Shown here: positions 11,640 through 22,429 of the stretch, one piece after another
Layout: each line of letters opens with the position of its first letter
How positions within the stretch are numbered: position 1 is the first letter of the stretch
Origin: Mesostigma viride
Taxonomy: Eukaryota; Streptophyta; Mesostigmatophyceae; Mesostigmatales; Mesostigmataceae
DNA length: 64,000 nucleotides
Reading direction: 5' to 3'
Assembly: GCA_009746045.1 (NCBI GenBank)
Contig: RPFO01000716.1
Location: 1-64,000 of the forward strand
The notes under the pieces: generated by a model
What the model was told of the DNA's origin: nothing
Seen by the model: only the letters and a program-made list of their open reading frames with translations
Database searches by the model: none
Program-made: the position numbers and the translations under genes

Positions 11640-13545
11640 CTAGCCCGCTGGGGGAGTCCACATCTTGTGGTTGATCATCAGGTCCCCGGCGGGCAGTCGA
11701 CGAATGGCAGCAATAAACGCTGGTGGTACCCGATCCAGAGCTAGGATGGCCCAAAAAAGTTCTGCCAGCTACTTAGGGCAAAGGCGACGCACCTCCTCCA
11801 TCAACCGGCGCGCGACAAACACAGCCATGACAGTGTTACTGACCACGACGGAAACCCATCTGAGACTCACCCAGGTGTGGGTCCAGCGCGGCGCGAAGCC
11901 TGTGCAGCATCATGCGCATGAAGACCTTCAGCGCGGCGCTCTGGAGGCAGACACCCCGGTAGTTACCGGGGTCAGCAGCAGAGCCCTTCTTGTACAGCAT
12001 GACGCGGATGGCCGTCTGCCACTCAGCAGGCGGAGGCTCGTCAGAAAGCAGGACACGGTTGCAGAACGCCAGCAGAAGATCCCTAACCACCGGGTCAGGG
12101 GTCTGCAGCAGCTCAGCCGAAAGGTGGTCGGCACCGACCGCCGCATCGTACCGCAGGCGAGCAAGGGCGCCGTACAATTCCTTCAAAGTGAAGGGGTGGA
12201 CGACGTCGTCGGTGGCAAGGCAGCCCTCCTGCAAGGCGGGGACTTGGTAGTCCGCGGCCGAGGATCGAGGGGGGCGCTGGCGGCGGCGGGGGTCCGGCAA
12301 CCCTGCTCGAGGCCGGCGGGCGGCCGTCTCGGGGTGAAGCGGCGGAGGGGGGGCGCGAGCCCCACCGCCTCCCCGCCCCTCCAGTATGTACACCTTGGGC
12401 TTCTGGGGGTCCTGCATGCTTGCGGCGGAGGTACTCCGGCCACAGGTCGCGTCGCTGCTGCTGCTGAGCGGGGGTCAGGTCGTCGTCCAGCGTCCAGGTG
12501 AGGTCGTGCAATCTCTTCGGCGACGAGAGAGGAACCGCTGCTTATCCTCAGGGGAGGAGAAGGTGAGCAGGACTGGTGGGGGAGCCGCCTTGTCCCGTGA
12601 GTGGGGAAGGCGGTGGCACCGACCCTGGCAGTTCTACCTCACCTACTAGGCCCATGAGGGTAAGAAGCTGGTCAGTCTTGAGCTCGTCAGCAAGGGAGGT
12701 TGACGTCTCACCTGGCTTCTGGGGGAAATGTCAGACGCAGCACCATCATGCACTCGGCACTCGCGGCGAGCGCGGTCGGTGACCTCCCGTTGCTGGGCCT
12801 GGCGGTGGTTCTCCAGCTCCTGGAGCTTCATGGCGATGGCGTCAGCTAGTGGTGGAGGCGGTCGCTGATCGCAGCAGGTCCGCGTATGTAGGAGAGCGGC
12901 GGGTCCGAGGTCGCCAGCATCCTGCTGGGGTGGCTGGGATGCGATGGTGGCCGTCTGCTCCGCTATCTTTGGGACCTGTGTGGCCAGGGCCTCGGTGTGG
13001 GCGGTGATGGCTTCAAGCTTCTTCATGAGCTGACGCCGCACTTGCTCTCCACCTGGTTAAGGCGAGAGACAAGTGCAGCGTGCGTTTCCGATGCCTGCGC
13101 CGCGCGCGGTGTGCAGCGCCGTGAACTGGTGTTGTAGCTTGTGGACGACCCGGGTTTCCACATTGCGGAGACCCGGGCCTCCACCGTGTTGAGCGTGGTG
13201 TTCAGCGATGTCATCTTCTCGGCCAGCGGCCATGTCTGACACGTGCTCCTCCAGCACTGCGCGGATGTCATCCTTGCAGAGGGAGGGAGCCGATGGGGCT
13301 GTCGGCTGTGCGGGAGCTGGGGCGCTGAGCGCTCTGCTGATGTCGCCGAGGCTGCGCTGGTAGTAGCTGGTCAAGATAAACAGGCGTTGGTGTGGTTCGT
13401 CATAAGTGTAGAGCCAGGATGTGTCGCAGTAGTCGATAGCCGCCCCCCCCTTCTGGGGCACGAAGAGCTTCCGTTCCTGTGCGAGGAACCAATGATGGAG
13501 AACCTCGACTCATTCCTCGGGCGACAGCCCCTGCCACTCGAGGAT
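11640..13545 (-). pseudogene. Mosaic LINE remnant: L1-type ORF1 with a reverse-transcriptase fragment inside
   Basis: From right to left on the minus strand: an ORF1 N-part (LFVPQKGGAAIDYCD, LFILTSYYQRSLGDISR), a helical part (13,041-12,800), then the L1-ORF1p-like C-terminal domain (DLTWTLDDDLTPAQQQQRR, DLWPEYLRRK). The frame then passes at about 12,385 into reverse-transcriptase sequence (TLKELYGALARLRYDAAVGA, PGNYRGVCLQSAALKVFM, GESQMGFRRG). That sequence ends at about 11,690 and is followed by the true ORF1 end GDLMINHKMWTPPAG (11,692-11,648). Other copies (16,735-16,798) read straight through from KVYWRG to GDLLMINHKMW. So about 700 bp of ORF2 sits inside ORF1, and the RT piece also lacks about 90 bp. 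Several frameshifts and a stop make it dead. Confidence 0.85.
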
Positions 13546-14092
13546 CCTTTTTAAGACGCACTTGCCAGTATAAATGGTTACGGCTGACACGCAGTATCGA
13601 CAAAGTTACGCACGTGACAAGCAGCTATGATGACTCCAAAAGCAAAACGAGGGCTGGAAAAGGAGCTGGCACAGCTTCCCAGCGCCCAGCCGGCCAACCC
13701 TCTCGCCCTCGCCATTGTCCAGCCGCCAGGCTTACCCGCCAAACCATCGCCAAGCGCCTCGCCTGAGCCCAAGAAGCCATGCCACGATCGCCACAAATGG
13801 AGCCAATTCTTGCCCGGCGACAGAATGTTCTCCCAATTGTGGCGATCGTGGCATGGCTTCTTGGGCTCAGGCGAGGCGCTTGGCGATGGTTTGGCGGGTA
13901 AGCCTGGCGGCTGGACAATGGCGAGGGCGAGAGGGTTGGGCTGGGCGCTGGGAAGCTGTGCCAGCTAGCTCCTTTTCCAGCCCTCGTTTTGCTTTCGGAG
14001 TCGTCATAGCTGCTTGTCACGTGCGTAACTTTGTCGATACTGCGTGTCAGCCGTGACCGTTTATACTGCATGGCAAGTGCGTCTTAAAAAGG
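13546..14092. repeat. 547-bp foldback (long inverted repeat)
   Basis: The left arm (13,546 to about 13,805) and right arm (about 13,830-14,092) are near-exact reverse complements with a central loop of some 25 bp. The arms begin CCTTTTTAAGACGCACTTGC and include AGCCATGCCACGATCGCCAC. There are only a few substitutions and small indels, mostly at the outer ends. It lies at the 5' edge of the LINE ORF1 remnant. A transcript would form a duplex of roughly 250 bp. Mirrored open frames in both arms are by-products and are not called. Confidence 0.92.
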
Positions 14093-16200
14093 CGCATCGA
14101 ATGCAAGTGGTCTGACCGACTTTGGGGCTCATGCAGACGCAAAAGATCTGAACTCCGCCGTCAGCCATACCGCCGTCAGCCTTTTTCATCAATCCGTCTG
14201 ATGAACAAGTGCACATGCCCCAAGGCGTCTTATAGAAAGACGAAGCGATTGTGATATTCACAGCCGACTTTGGTGCCCAAACGTGAAAGTTATGAGCTCC
14301 GCCGTCAGCCATGGCTACCTCGTGGCTCATGGCTCGTGGCTAGGCATAATAGGGTTCCCAGAGGCAAACTTCGGGGGGGGGGTCGGCCCAATCCACCACT
14401 GTTTCCGGCAAAGTTATGGAGAATGCTTCCCAGAACGACTGGTATCATTGGGATCGTACACTACGTGAACAGCTCCAAACTGCCTGCCTTTTTACGTGAG
14501 TGCCCTGAACTCTGCGAGCCCGTCTGCCGCCAGTGGCGGCCATTGGTACTACGCCGTCCCACCTGACGATGCTATGCCACGATGCTGCATGAACCTGACG
14601 CAGTCTCTCAGGTGGTCCCGCCATGCAAGGCGAGAACAAGACAATGGCGAAGCCTGGCCTCTGCTGCCACGACGGCATCCCTGCTGGATCGAGCTGAAGG
14701 CGGCAATGGTGGCCCCTCCCAAGCACTGTCTCGTTCGCCGACGTCACCAGCAAGAACCGGCCTGATCGCCATCGTCGACCAGGCTGCCAAGACTGCGGCT
14801 ACCGCTACTTGTGTCTCAGAATGTGGCTCAGCAACGACAACACAATATACTCCTCAAGGGCTTTCAGGTCGGCCTGCGCCCGAAACAGACGGCACAGCAA
14901 CTTACCGGCGAGGCGCTGCGAGGCCCGAATTTCTTGGGGCTACTGCAGCTCCATGTGCAACAAGCAGTGCTGCCATTGATTGAACGTGGCATTCGACTAC
15001 CCGCAGGCCCCAGGGGCTGGTCCTGGTCGTCGTTACCATGGCATCCATGGATGCACGACAAGGCGTACGTAGGAGGCGTGTGATCGGGGCCCGGGCCGTC
15101 TGCTGAAGGGCACCCACATCTGACAGCACGGAGGGACTACACGCCTAGCTGCTCAGCTGAAGGTGAGGAGTGAAGGTTCAGTGGAACCGCCACCTTAACG
15201 TCGAGGCGGCCACGTACTGAGGAGGACTCACTATAGGCACATGCCGGGAAGTAAGTGTGTGCAGGTGCGCCTGTTGCAGGATCATCGGCAGCTTTGGAGC
15301 GTCCTTTGATGGTGTTCCCACCCATACACCGGGCCCCCAGAATCTCGCGTGGTATATGAAGCGGTCTGCCACCGACGGTTCCGGATTATAAGGCAGGACA
15401 ACCTCGGCGGCTCGCGGCTAACAGGCTTCGGGGAGACGGGGACAGCCTGCATGAGTCCCCTCCCCTTCCACCCCTACATATGCATATCGACCCAGTCGAG
15501 ACTGGTACACATGGATGGTGATGCCGGTATTTCGGGCCAGAACGATGTCCAGCTTAATTGAGCATGCACCAAAATCAGCAACTGTCCCCAACGCATGCTG
15601 GATTACCTCTGCCTCTGCGTCGCCCAGTCATCCCCGAATACCCAGAGCATGCGGCAGGCTCGCATCCTCCGCCTGCAGGCCACTGAGATAAATGCGATGA
15701 AAATTAAGCACTATTCCCTTGATCTCCATTTCCGCCCCCACCGCCTCACCTCCACCACCAGAGCCACATACCGCTGCATCCACCTCCATCCCATGGTCTC
15801 CGGCCTGTTGAGCCAGCAGGCGACACTACTATAAGCTGGGGCCTCGCCGCCTTCAACAACACACGCACATTACTGGCAGACAGCGGCCAAATCTACTGTA
15901 CCGAGGATCGAGCTCTTGCATTGAAACACGTGTGTCTATTCGATCTATAGGCGTCCACTAGGAACATCGTCGCACGGACGTGCCTCCTGGCGCAGTGGCT
16001 TACCGAACGTCTAGCAGGCGGTTGGCCGGCGCTTCTCAGTGTTTGCTGGCGGTGGTGACGCCAGGTCAAGGGGGCGTCGGCCTTAATTGTGTGCAGTCTC
16101 CGCTGGCAGCAGCTAGCATCAGCACGTTCAAGCTTTTAACCCCACATACGCGTTGAAATAATAGCACATTTCACCTCCGTTGAGGGGCGCGGTCCAAGCA
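14093..16200. other. 2.1 kb with no recognisable feature
   Basis: I see no convincing exon, RNA gene or tail-bearing repeat in this stretch. Several short open frames exist on both strands (for example the minus-strand 14,445-14,753 and 15,178-15,372) but none has a recognisable domain. Confidence 0.4.
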
Positions 16201-16258
16201 TCATGCACGTAGTAACCTCATGGTTCAGTGGGGTGGCCGGGCCAGGTTTGGCCCCACC

Positions 16259-16485
16259 CCAACCTCAACCTCAATCTCAACCTCGATCAACCTCAACCTC
16301 GACCTCAACCTCAACCTCAACCTCAACCTCAACCTCAACCTCAACCTCAACCTCAACCTCAATTCCTCAACCTCAACCTCAACCTCAACCTCAACCTCAA
16401 CCTCAACCTCAACCTCAACCTCAACCTCAACCTCAACCTCAACCTCAACAGTCAACCTCAACCTCGATCAACCTCAACCTCGGAC
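16259..16485. repeat. (AACCTC)n hexanucleotide array
   Basis: About 35 units of AACCTC with a few interruptions (GATC and AATTCCTC variants). It is not a telomere repeat of any green-lineage type I know. Open frames on both strands through it are repeat artefacts. Confidence 0.95.
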
Positions 16486-16499
16486 CCCGGCAATGGGGT

Positions 16500-16800
16500 C
16501 AGCCATGCTACGTCCTGGCTACTATATGCTTCGCTTACTTGCCCATGCTCGACCTTGTTATGATATGCTCACGCGGGTCTTATTAATTGCACCCACTCTC
16601 GTAGCAAGCGGTTGCACAAGTTACCTCACCTGGACGCTGGACGACGACCTGACCCCGGCCGCTCAGCAGCAGCAGCGACGCGACCTGTGGCCGGAATACC
16701 TCCGCCACAAGCAGGACCCCCAGAAGCCCAAGGTGTACTGGAGGGGCGGGGACCTGCTGATGATCAACCACAAGATGTGGACGCCCCCAGCGGGCTAGAA
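16500..16800 (+). pseudogene. LINE ORF1 C-terminal fragment
   Basis: Plus-strand sequence encodes LTWTLDDDLTPA then QQQRRDLWPEYLRHKQDPQ, KVYWRGGDLLMINHKMW and TPPAG with a TAG stop at about 16,796-16,798. This is the C-terminal domain of an L1-type ORF1 protein. Upstream (16,500-16,620) it is fused to a piece of the LINE 3' module (GCTACGTCCTGGC...GGGTCTTATT...GCACCCAC), so it is a rearranged copy. Confidence 0.8.
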
Positions 16801-17310
16801 TATTAGCTTGCATAATATATAGCCCTAGCTTGTATCCATTGGTAGTCACTGCCGCTATGGCAGCCATGCTTAGAATGTTAATTGCCTAGCTGTGCCAACA
16901 TACCTAGTCACGTGCACCGCTAACACACATGGCCGGTACACAACCAGCCATAGCCTTAGCTTAGTCCTTGTGAGGACATGGGGGGCCTAGGCCTCTCCGT
17001 GATTTGGAAGAAGATGATGGACAAGGCCAAGTGGGCCCAGGTCATAGAGGACAACGAGCCCCCCCCAGTGGGGAAGCGCCCGCGTGTGCAATCCCGCGGG
17101 AGGCACGCTAGATAGCTCCCCCTAGGGCAGCGTGCGGCTGCCTAGATAGATGTTGTAGTTAGAATGTTGTTAGATAGATGTAGTATGTAGCCAATGTAGA
17201 TAGATTAGACCGGTAGGAATGTGTGCACCCATCCATCCATCCATCGGGGTTAATGCTCCGTGACTCCCCAACGGGAGCACGAGTCTAATTAATTAATTAA
17301 TTAATTAGTC
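16800..17310 (+). mobile_element. LINE 3' part: ORF2 C-terminus, 3' UTR, hairpin and TTAA tail
   Basis: 16,988-17,115 encodes the end of ORF2 (GLGLSVIWKKMMDKAKWAQV ... GKRPRVQSRGRHAR, stop TAG). The 3' UTR follows, with GATAGATG-type runs, a short (CATC)4 microsatellite at 17,230-17,245, the terminal hairpin GTGCTCC-type at 17,253-17,280 and the tail TCTAATTAATTAATTAATTAA. The minus-strand copy at 58,281-58,600 has the same C-terminus and (GATG) run, which supports the assignment. Confidence 0.85.
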
Positions 17311-17590
17311 CTTGTACAGCCATGCTACGTCCTGGCTAGCTATGATCAGATTACTTGCCCACGCTCCTTGTTATGCCATGCTCACATGGGTCTTATTGCA
17401 CCTACAGATTGCCGGATCGTTTAGCGTGTCCGAGTGCAGCTGTGGCATGCATGCCTTTGGCATGAAGGAGAATGGGGGTCTCTGCCCTTTCTCCCGATCG
17501 ATAGATGTGTTGTGCACACACAGGGACTAAAACCACTTCGGTGCTACGTGACTCCCCAACGGGAGCAAGAGTTTATAATTAATTGCACCC
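17310..17590 (+). mobile_element. LINE 3' module, 5'-truncated
   Basis: It begins right after the preceding TTAA tail (TAGTCCTTGTACAGCCATGC) and ends with GTGACTCCCCAACGGGAGCA and a short TTAA tail at 17,573-17,583. Head-to-tail packing suggests insertion of one copy into the tail of another. Confidence 0.8.
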
Positions 17591-17778
17591 ACAGAACTTG
17601 CCGGATCGTCTATCGTGTCTGACTGATTGCTGCTGTCGGTGGCATTCCTCTGGCATGAAGGAGAAAGGGGTCTCTGCCCTTTCTTCCTGTAGCTAGTGCA
17701 CACACAGGGACTTAAAGCACTCCGGTGCTCCGTGACTCCCCAACGGGAGCACGAGTTTAATTAATTAATTAATTGGGG
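17585..17778 (+). mobile_element. LINE 3' module, shorter copy
   Basis: It contains GCACCCACAGA..TGCCGGATCGT, TGGCATGAAGGAGAAAGGGG, the terminal hairpin at 17,726-17,752 and (TTAA)n to 17,774. It follows immediately on the previous copy's tail. Confidence 0.8.
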
Positions 17779-17794
17779 TGGGCTACGCTCCTCA

Positions 17795-18660
17795 ATAGTG
17801 GCCTGCCATGCCCAATTAGTGCTGGAGGAACGCCAGAAGTTCTTTGAGGACTTGCATGATCTTGAGGGGGCCACCCCGGCCCGCCACTTCCTGGTAAGGG
17901 TGCTCGATGTCAATGCCACGCTCCCCGTGGGCACTGCTGGCAGCCGCTTCGCCCCTGCCGGCACGGTCGCCAACGTCAATGACCCCCTTGTTTTTGGCAT
18001 TCTTCCTGGATATATCGGTCGATCTGGAACCTTGCTGTCAACTAGCTCCAACGTCCCTCACCGGACTTGGTCACTTTCACGCCGCGACTGCCGGGTGGTG
18101 CTGCGTCGCGCTTCCCCCAGAAGCCAGGTGAACTGAACGTCAACCTCCCTTGCCGACGAGCTTAAGGACCAGCTCCTTACCCTCATGGGCCTGGTAGGTG
18201 AGGTAGAACTGCGTGGGTGCCACCGCCTTCCCCACTCACGGGACAAGGCGGCTCCCCCACCAGTCCTGCTCACCTTCCCCTCCCGTGAGGACAAGCAGCG
18301 GTTCCTCTCTCGTCGCAAGCGGTTGCACGACCTCACCTGGACGCTGGACGACGACCTGACCCCCGCTCAGCATGCAGCAGCAGTGACGTGACCTGTGACC
18401 TGAATACCTCCGCCACAAGCAGGACCCCCAGAAGCCCAAGGTGTATGTACTGGAGGGGCGGGGACCTGATGATCAACCACATGCAAGATGTGGACGCCCC
18501 CAGCGGGCTAGAATAGCTTGTAGCCCTAGATTTACTTCATTGGTAGTCACTGCATGCCGCCATGGCAGCCATGCTTAGAATGTTTGCCTATAGTTGTGCC
18601 ACCTTATACCTAGTCACGTGCACCGCTAACGCACGGTATGTACACAACCAGCCATAGCCT
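17795..18660 (+). pseudogene. LINE ORF1 remnant fused to an unidentified coding-like segment
   Basis: 17,798 to about 18,050 reads as an open segment (LVLEERQKFFEDLHDLEG, LVRVLDVNATLPVGTAGS) that I cannot identify. From about 18,130 the sequence is L1-type ORF1: ADELKDQLLTLMGLVGEVEL, FPSREDKQRFLSRRKRLHDL, TWTLDDDLTPA, then frameshifts near 18,370. It ends with DQPHARCGRPQRARI-type shifted reading of the usual TPPAG end at about 18,508. The 3' UTR matches that at 16,800-16,980. Broken by a stop at about 18,135 and later shifts. Confidence 0.7.
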
Positions 18661-18950
18661 TAGCTTAGTCCTTGTACAGCCATGCTACGTCCTGGCTTCG
18701 ATCAGATTACTTGCCCACGCTCCTTGCTATGATATGCTCACATGGGTCTTATTGCACCCACAGGCTGCCGGATCGTTAGCGTGTCCGTTTAGCTAGCGTG
18801 CCCGCATGCAGCTGTGGCATGCCTTTGGCATGAAGGAGACTGGGGGTCTCTGCCCTTTCTCCTGTTGTGCACACACAGGGATTAAAAGCACTTCGGTGCT
18901 CCGTGACTCCCCAACGGGGGCACGAGTTTAATTAATTAATTAATTAATTG
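18660..18950 (+). mobile_element. LINE 3' module with hairpin and TTAA tail
   Basis: The module runs from TAGTCCTTGTACAGCCATGC to the hairpin at about 18,898-18,924 and a five-unit TTAA tail at 18,930-18,949. It is the most complete copy of this 3' module. Confidence 0.85.
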
Positions 18951-18965
18951 GTCACTTTAATTCCG

Positions 18966-19500
18966 GGCCCTACTAACAACCGTCAGGCTTGCCTGGACTA
19001 CGTGGCGGTGCGGCAGCCCAGGTGTGCTTCGGTTCTGGATCACCCGAGTGTTTGGCCCACCCACGGTGTCAGAGTTCCGATCACCGGTTGTGCACATGGT
19101 GCATGCGTGCGACCATTCGGCTCTGGTTCCAGGCCCCCAAATGCCGCGCCCAAGTGGCCCGCCGGCCTGCCCTCATAGTGACTGGACGGCGCTACGCCCG
19201 GTACCTGACCAGTGTTCCCGAGGACGTACTGGTAGGACGCCGACCACGAGCGGGCCTGGTGCCGGCGAGCGCACCTGGGGCCCCTGGGCGCCCAGGCCGA
19301 CGTCGACGCGCTGCATGGCCCAGGGTGCTCCCAACGCCGCCACTGTTGCGGGCTTTGCGGCCCGCGCACCGTTGCCGGTGGCCTGGCATCTGCCGCGGCC
19401 ATGCCCAGCCGCCACCCCGGCGCCCGCGCTCTAGTACCGGCAGGACCCTGCAGTCTTGGCCGGCCGCCAGGCACCGCCTCAAGCGTATAACCGGGACCTC
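18966..19500 (+). pseudogene. LINE ORF2 fragment: end of the APE-type endonuclease and linker
   Basis: Plus-strand frames give RQACLDYVAVRQPRC, then WPTHGVS and SDHRL after a frameshift. DYVAV and SDHR are the late motifs of the apurinic-type endonuclease of non-LTR elements. The downstream Ala/Pro/Arg-rich part, ending near YNRDL, resembles the linker upstream of RT in the copy at 45,336-45,956. At least two frameshifts are needed, so it is inactive. Confidence 0.65.
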
Positions 19501-19527
19501 AGCTGCTGGAACCAGTACTCAAGGAAA

Positions 19528-19685
19528 AAGGCTAGTACTTTTATCGGCGCAGGATGTTAGCCAATTAGTAATTGGCCTGCCGATAAAAAGTAATAGCAAG
19601 AGGCTATTTCAACTTAAAACCTTTAAGCGTGCACTAGGAACTCGGCTTTAATTGAGAATGTAAGCGTGCACTAGGAACTCAGCTT
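19528..19685. repeat. Small palindrome and flanking 22-bp direct repeats
   Basis: A stem formed by TACTTTTATCGGC.CAGG and its complement encloses a second palindrome, GCCAATTAGTAATTGGC (19,533-19,592 overall). Just downstream, AAGCGTGCACTAGGAACTC occurs twice, at about 19,625 and 19,662. The arrangement could be a small MITE with a nearby duplication. Confidence 0.55.
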
Positions 19686-19687
19686 TG

Positions 19688-20055
19688 ATAATGGGTGAGA
19701 AAGGTGAGACAGGTGAGAAAGGTGAGAAAGGTGAGAAAGGTGAGAAATGTGAGAAAGGTGAGAAAGGTGAGAAAGGTGAGAAAGGTGAGAAAGGTGAGAA
19801 AGGTGAGAAAGGTGAGAAAGGTGAGAAAGGTGACAAAGGTGAGAAAAATGTGAGAAAAGGTGAGATTTGCATGGGTGATATGTTTCTCAATTTGGGTGAG
19901 AAATTGGTGAGAAAAGGTGAGAAAACACGTTTCTCACCGCTGGAGTGAGAAACGCCCAAAAAAACGTGAGAAAAATAGGACGTGAGAAAGGTGAGAAAAC
20001 CTTGATACGTGAGAAAAGTGAGAAAAACAGGACATGAGAAAAGTGAGAAAACACA
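19688..20055. repeat. 9-bp minisatellite GTGAGAAAG
   Basis: About 18 regular GTGAGAAAG units (19,690-19,855) decay into GTGAGAAAA-rich spacing variants up to about 20,055. Both strands stay open, as GEK or SPF repeats. These are not called as proteins, because unit length is a multiple of three and no start context or flanking domain is seen. Confidence 0.95.
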
Positions 20056-20059
20056 GCGC

Positions 20060-21070
20060 TAAGAAAAACACCCATAATAGAATATGCTTGCAGCAGACAC
20101 ATGCATGCAGTGCCAGTAACAACCGCACCGTTCAAAACAGCACGAACAATCACATACTACTATCTTTTCGTTAAAATGTTAATTAATAGCAAAATAATGA
20201 CGTCAAGAACCCATTGATTCATATTAGCCATTCAGCGGCGGTTCTGAAATTGTAGTAACCATTGATCATTCGACTCATTATCTAATGAATCATCTGTACA
20301 ACATGTGCAACTGTTATGGCTTTATGAGACATCTTCCACTGCCTTTCATCAAATACGATAAGACAGCTCGTTAACAAAGCTGGTCGCTCGATAGGGCATC
20401 AGTCATGCTGACTTTGAGGAGTGGGACCGCTCCCATTTCATTCTCGTGGTCCCTGCAAGAATCCAAGCAAACCGTGACACAATATGCAATTAGAGACAAC
20501 AAAAAAATCAAATCCTTGACATAGGCATCACCATTCTGCAACGACCTGAAGAGCTCACCACCACCTAACGGCCCATGCAGCAAATGTGTAAAACACCATT
20601 TGTGACCCAACACTTGCCATTATGGCAAACTGAAGTCGAGCCCATACACATGAATCACATCATGCGCCAGATGTCACATGAGCAAGCCACAAGACACATG
20701 TCATGCGAAATAGAAGAAAAAGGAAATGTATAGTTTAATGGCAGCTTAGCAGGTATGACCACCATTTCAGGTGCATAGAATTTGTCAATGACATAGCTAA
20801 CTAAGCTAACTGACTCTGGCAGCACAGGCGTGACACTAGGGGGGCCTGCGCACTGCTGATTACAACCAGCCTTTCCATGGGCAGGGGAGCGACGTGACGC
20901 CATAAAATAGCTCCACCTTCAAGAGTAACTGCCAATCCCAACTGCCATGTATCCTGACTTTAAGGAATGCATCATCGCACTGCTTCACGCGCACACGCGC
21001 AGCCACAATTCTATGCGACACAAGGGGCGTCAGGTTTGTTGATGCCCACCACAGCACGTCGAACACGTTG
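20060..21070. other. 1 kb with no recognisable feature
   Basis: It contains isolated TTAATTAATAG (20,180) and no domain I recognise. A minus-strand open segment near 20,865-21,070 joins the CCCT array and has no identifiable homology. Confidence 0.4.
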
Positions 21071-21086
21071 TGTGGGCACAGCGGTC

Positions 21087-21534
21087 CCTCCCTCCCTCCC
21101 TCCCGCCCTCCCTCCCTCCCGCCCTCCCGCCCTCCCTCCCTCCCTCCTCCCTCCCTCCCTCCCTCCCTCCCTCCCTCCCTCCCTCCCTCCCTCCTCCCTC
21201 CCTCCTCCCTCCCTCCCTCCCTCCCTCCCTCCCTCCCTCCCTCCCTCCTCCCTCCCTCCCTCCCTCCCTCCCTCCCTCCCTCCCTCCCTCCTCCCTCCCT
21301 CCTCCCTCCCTCCCTCCCTCCTCCCTCCCTCCCTCCCTCCTCCCTCCCTCCCTCCCTCCCTCCCTCCTCCCTCCCTCCCTCCTCCCTCCCTCCCTCCCTC
21401 CCTCCCTCCCTCCCTCCCTCCCTCCCTCCCTCCCTCCCTCCCTCCCTCCCTCCCTCCCTCCCTCCCTCCCTCCCTCCCTCCCTCCCTCCCTCCCTCCCTC
21501 CCTCCCTCCCTCCCTCCCTCCCTCCCCCCCCCCC
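21087..21534. repeat. (CCCT)n array, 450 bp
   Basis: This is the same motif as the tract at 1-1,935 but on the opposite strand. It is largely CTCC/CCCT units with CTCCTCCC variants, ending in a C run at 21,524-21,534. Confidence 0.97.
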
Positions 21535-22009
21535 TTTCCCACTCTCCCTCTCGCCGCCGATACACCAAACGCAACGGAAACAGAAACAGCGGCAGCCTTG
21601 GCTGGCCTTCACCCTGCTACTGGAGGAAGGGCTCCTTATAAGCAAGCATTTAAATAATTTCCACAAAATCTTACCATACTCGCAATCTTACCACACACGA
21701 TCAGAAACCAAGCCTTTTCTGGATGGGCTTGCCTTGCAACGACCATCGAAATAATACCGGCATATTCCCAAGAAGCGGCCAGGAGCCATGTGCCCATGGG
21801 TCACTAGATACTGGTCATTAGAACGGTTGGGCAGCGGCCTTGCAAAGCCGCGGTGTTCTGACATCCCCGAGAAGCAGGCAGGATTACACACAGTGCCAGG
21901 AGACATGCCTAAGCACCAGCACCAGCACCAGAGTGGGTGTTGGGGGGAGCTAGAGAGTGATGACATAGTTAAACTTACAAATCGCCTAACATCACATCCG
22001 GAAGCCTAA

Positions 22010-22310
22010 AGGAAACCAAAGTAAACAAAAGTACACTTAAGTAAAGCAAAGAAAACTGAAGTACACGAAGTAAACGAATGTACAAAGCACCTGCCTGGAC
22101 AAACGCGCTCGCCAGCTCCAGAAATAACTAATGAGCACGCTGCTCTCTTCCAGAACAAGTTTGCTCACCTCAAGCACGATGCCAGCATAAGTTTGCTCCC
22201 GTGGTCCCGGCTCAAGCACAATGCCAGCACATCGCGTTGTTCGACCCCTCAAGCACGATGCCAGCACATCGCGTTGCTCGACCCCTCGAGCATGATGCCA
22301 GCATTAGTAT
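22010..22310. repeat. Two small tandem repeats
   Basis: 22,013-22,085 is a degenerate AAGTAAAC/AAGTACAC repeat. 22,165-22,305 holds three to four copies of a roughly 46-bp unit, CAAGCACGATGCCAGCACAT... CGTTG.TCGACCCCT. Confidence 0.75.
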
Positions 22311-22429
22311 TTCACTCACGTCGATCCTGATCAGCTGCGCGCAACCCTTGGGTGGCAACATCCGCACGCGCTCCCTCCTCTGCTGCTACCCGTCACCCAA
22401 TTGCTTTCCTTTGCTGCTTCCTAATTGCT

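Noticed and set aside
11665-12501. 278-codon plus-strand open frame
   Set aside because: It is antisense to recognisable LINE ORF1/RT coding sequence.
16259-16485. Interstitial telomere repeat
   Set aside because: AACCTC is not a known green-lineage telomere motif (CCCTAAA/CCCTAAAA); it is an ordinary hexamer microsatellite.
19685-19948. Collagen-like GEKGEK protein
   Set aside because: The 9-bp repeat unit keeps all same-phase frames open on both strands; there are no flanking domains and it decays into spacing variants.
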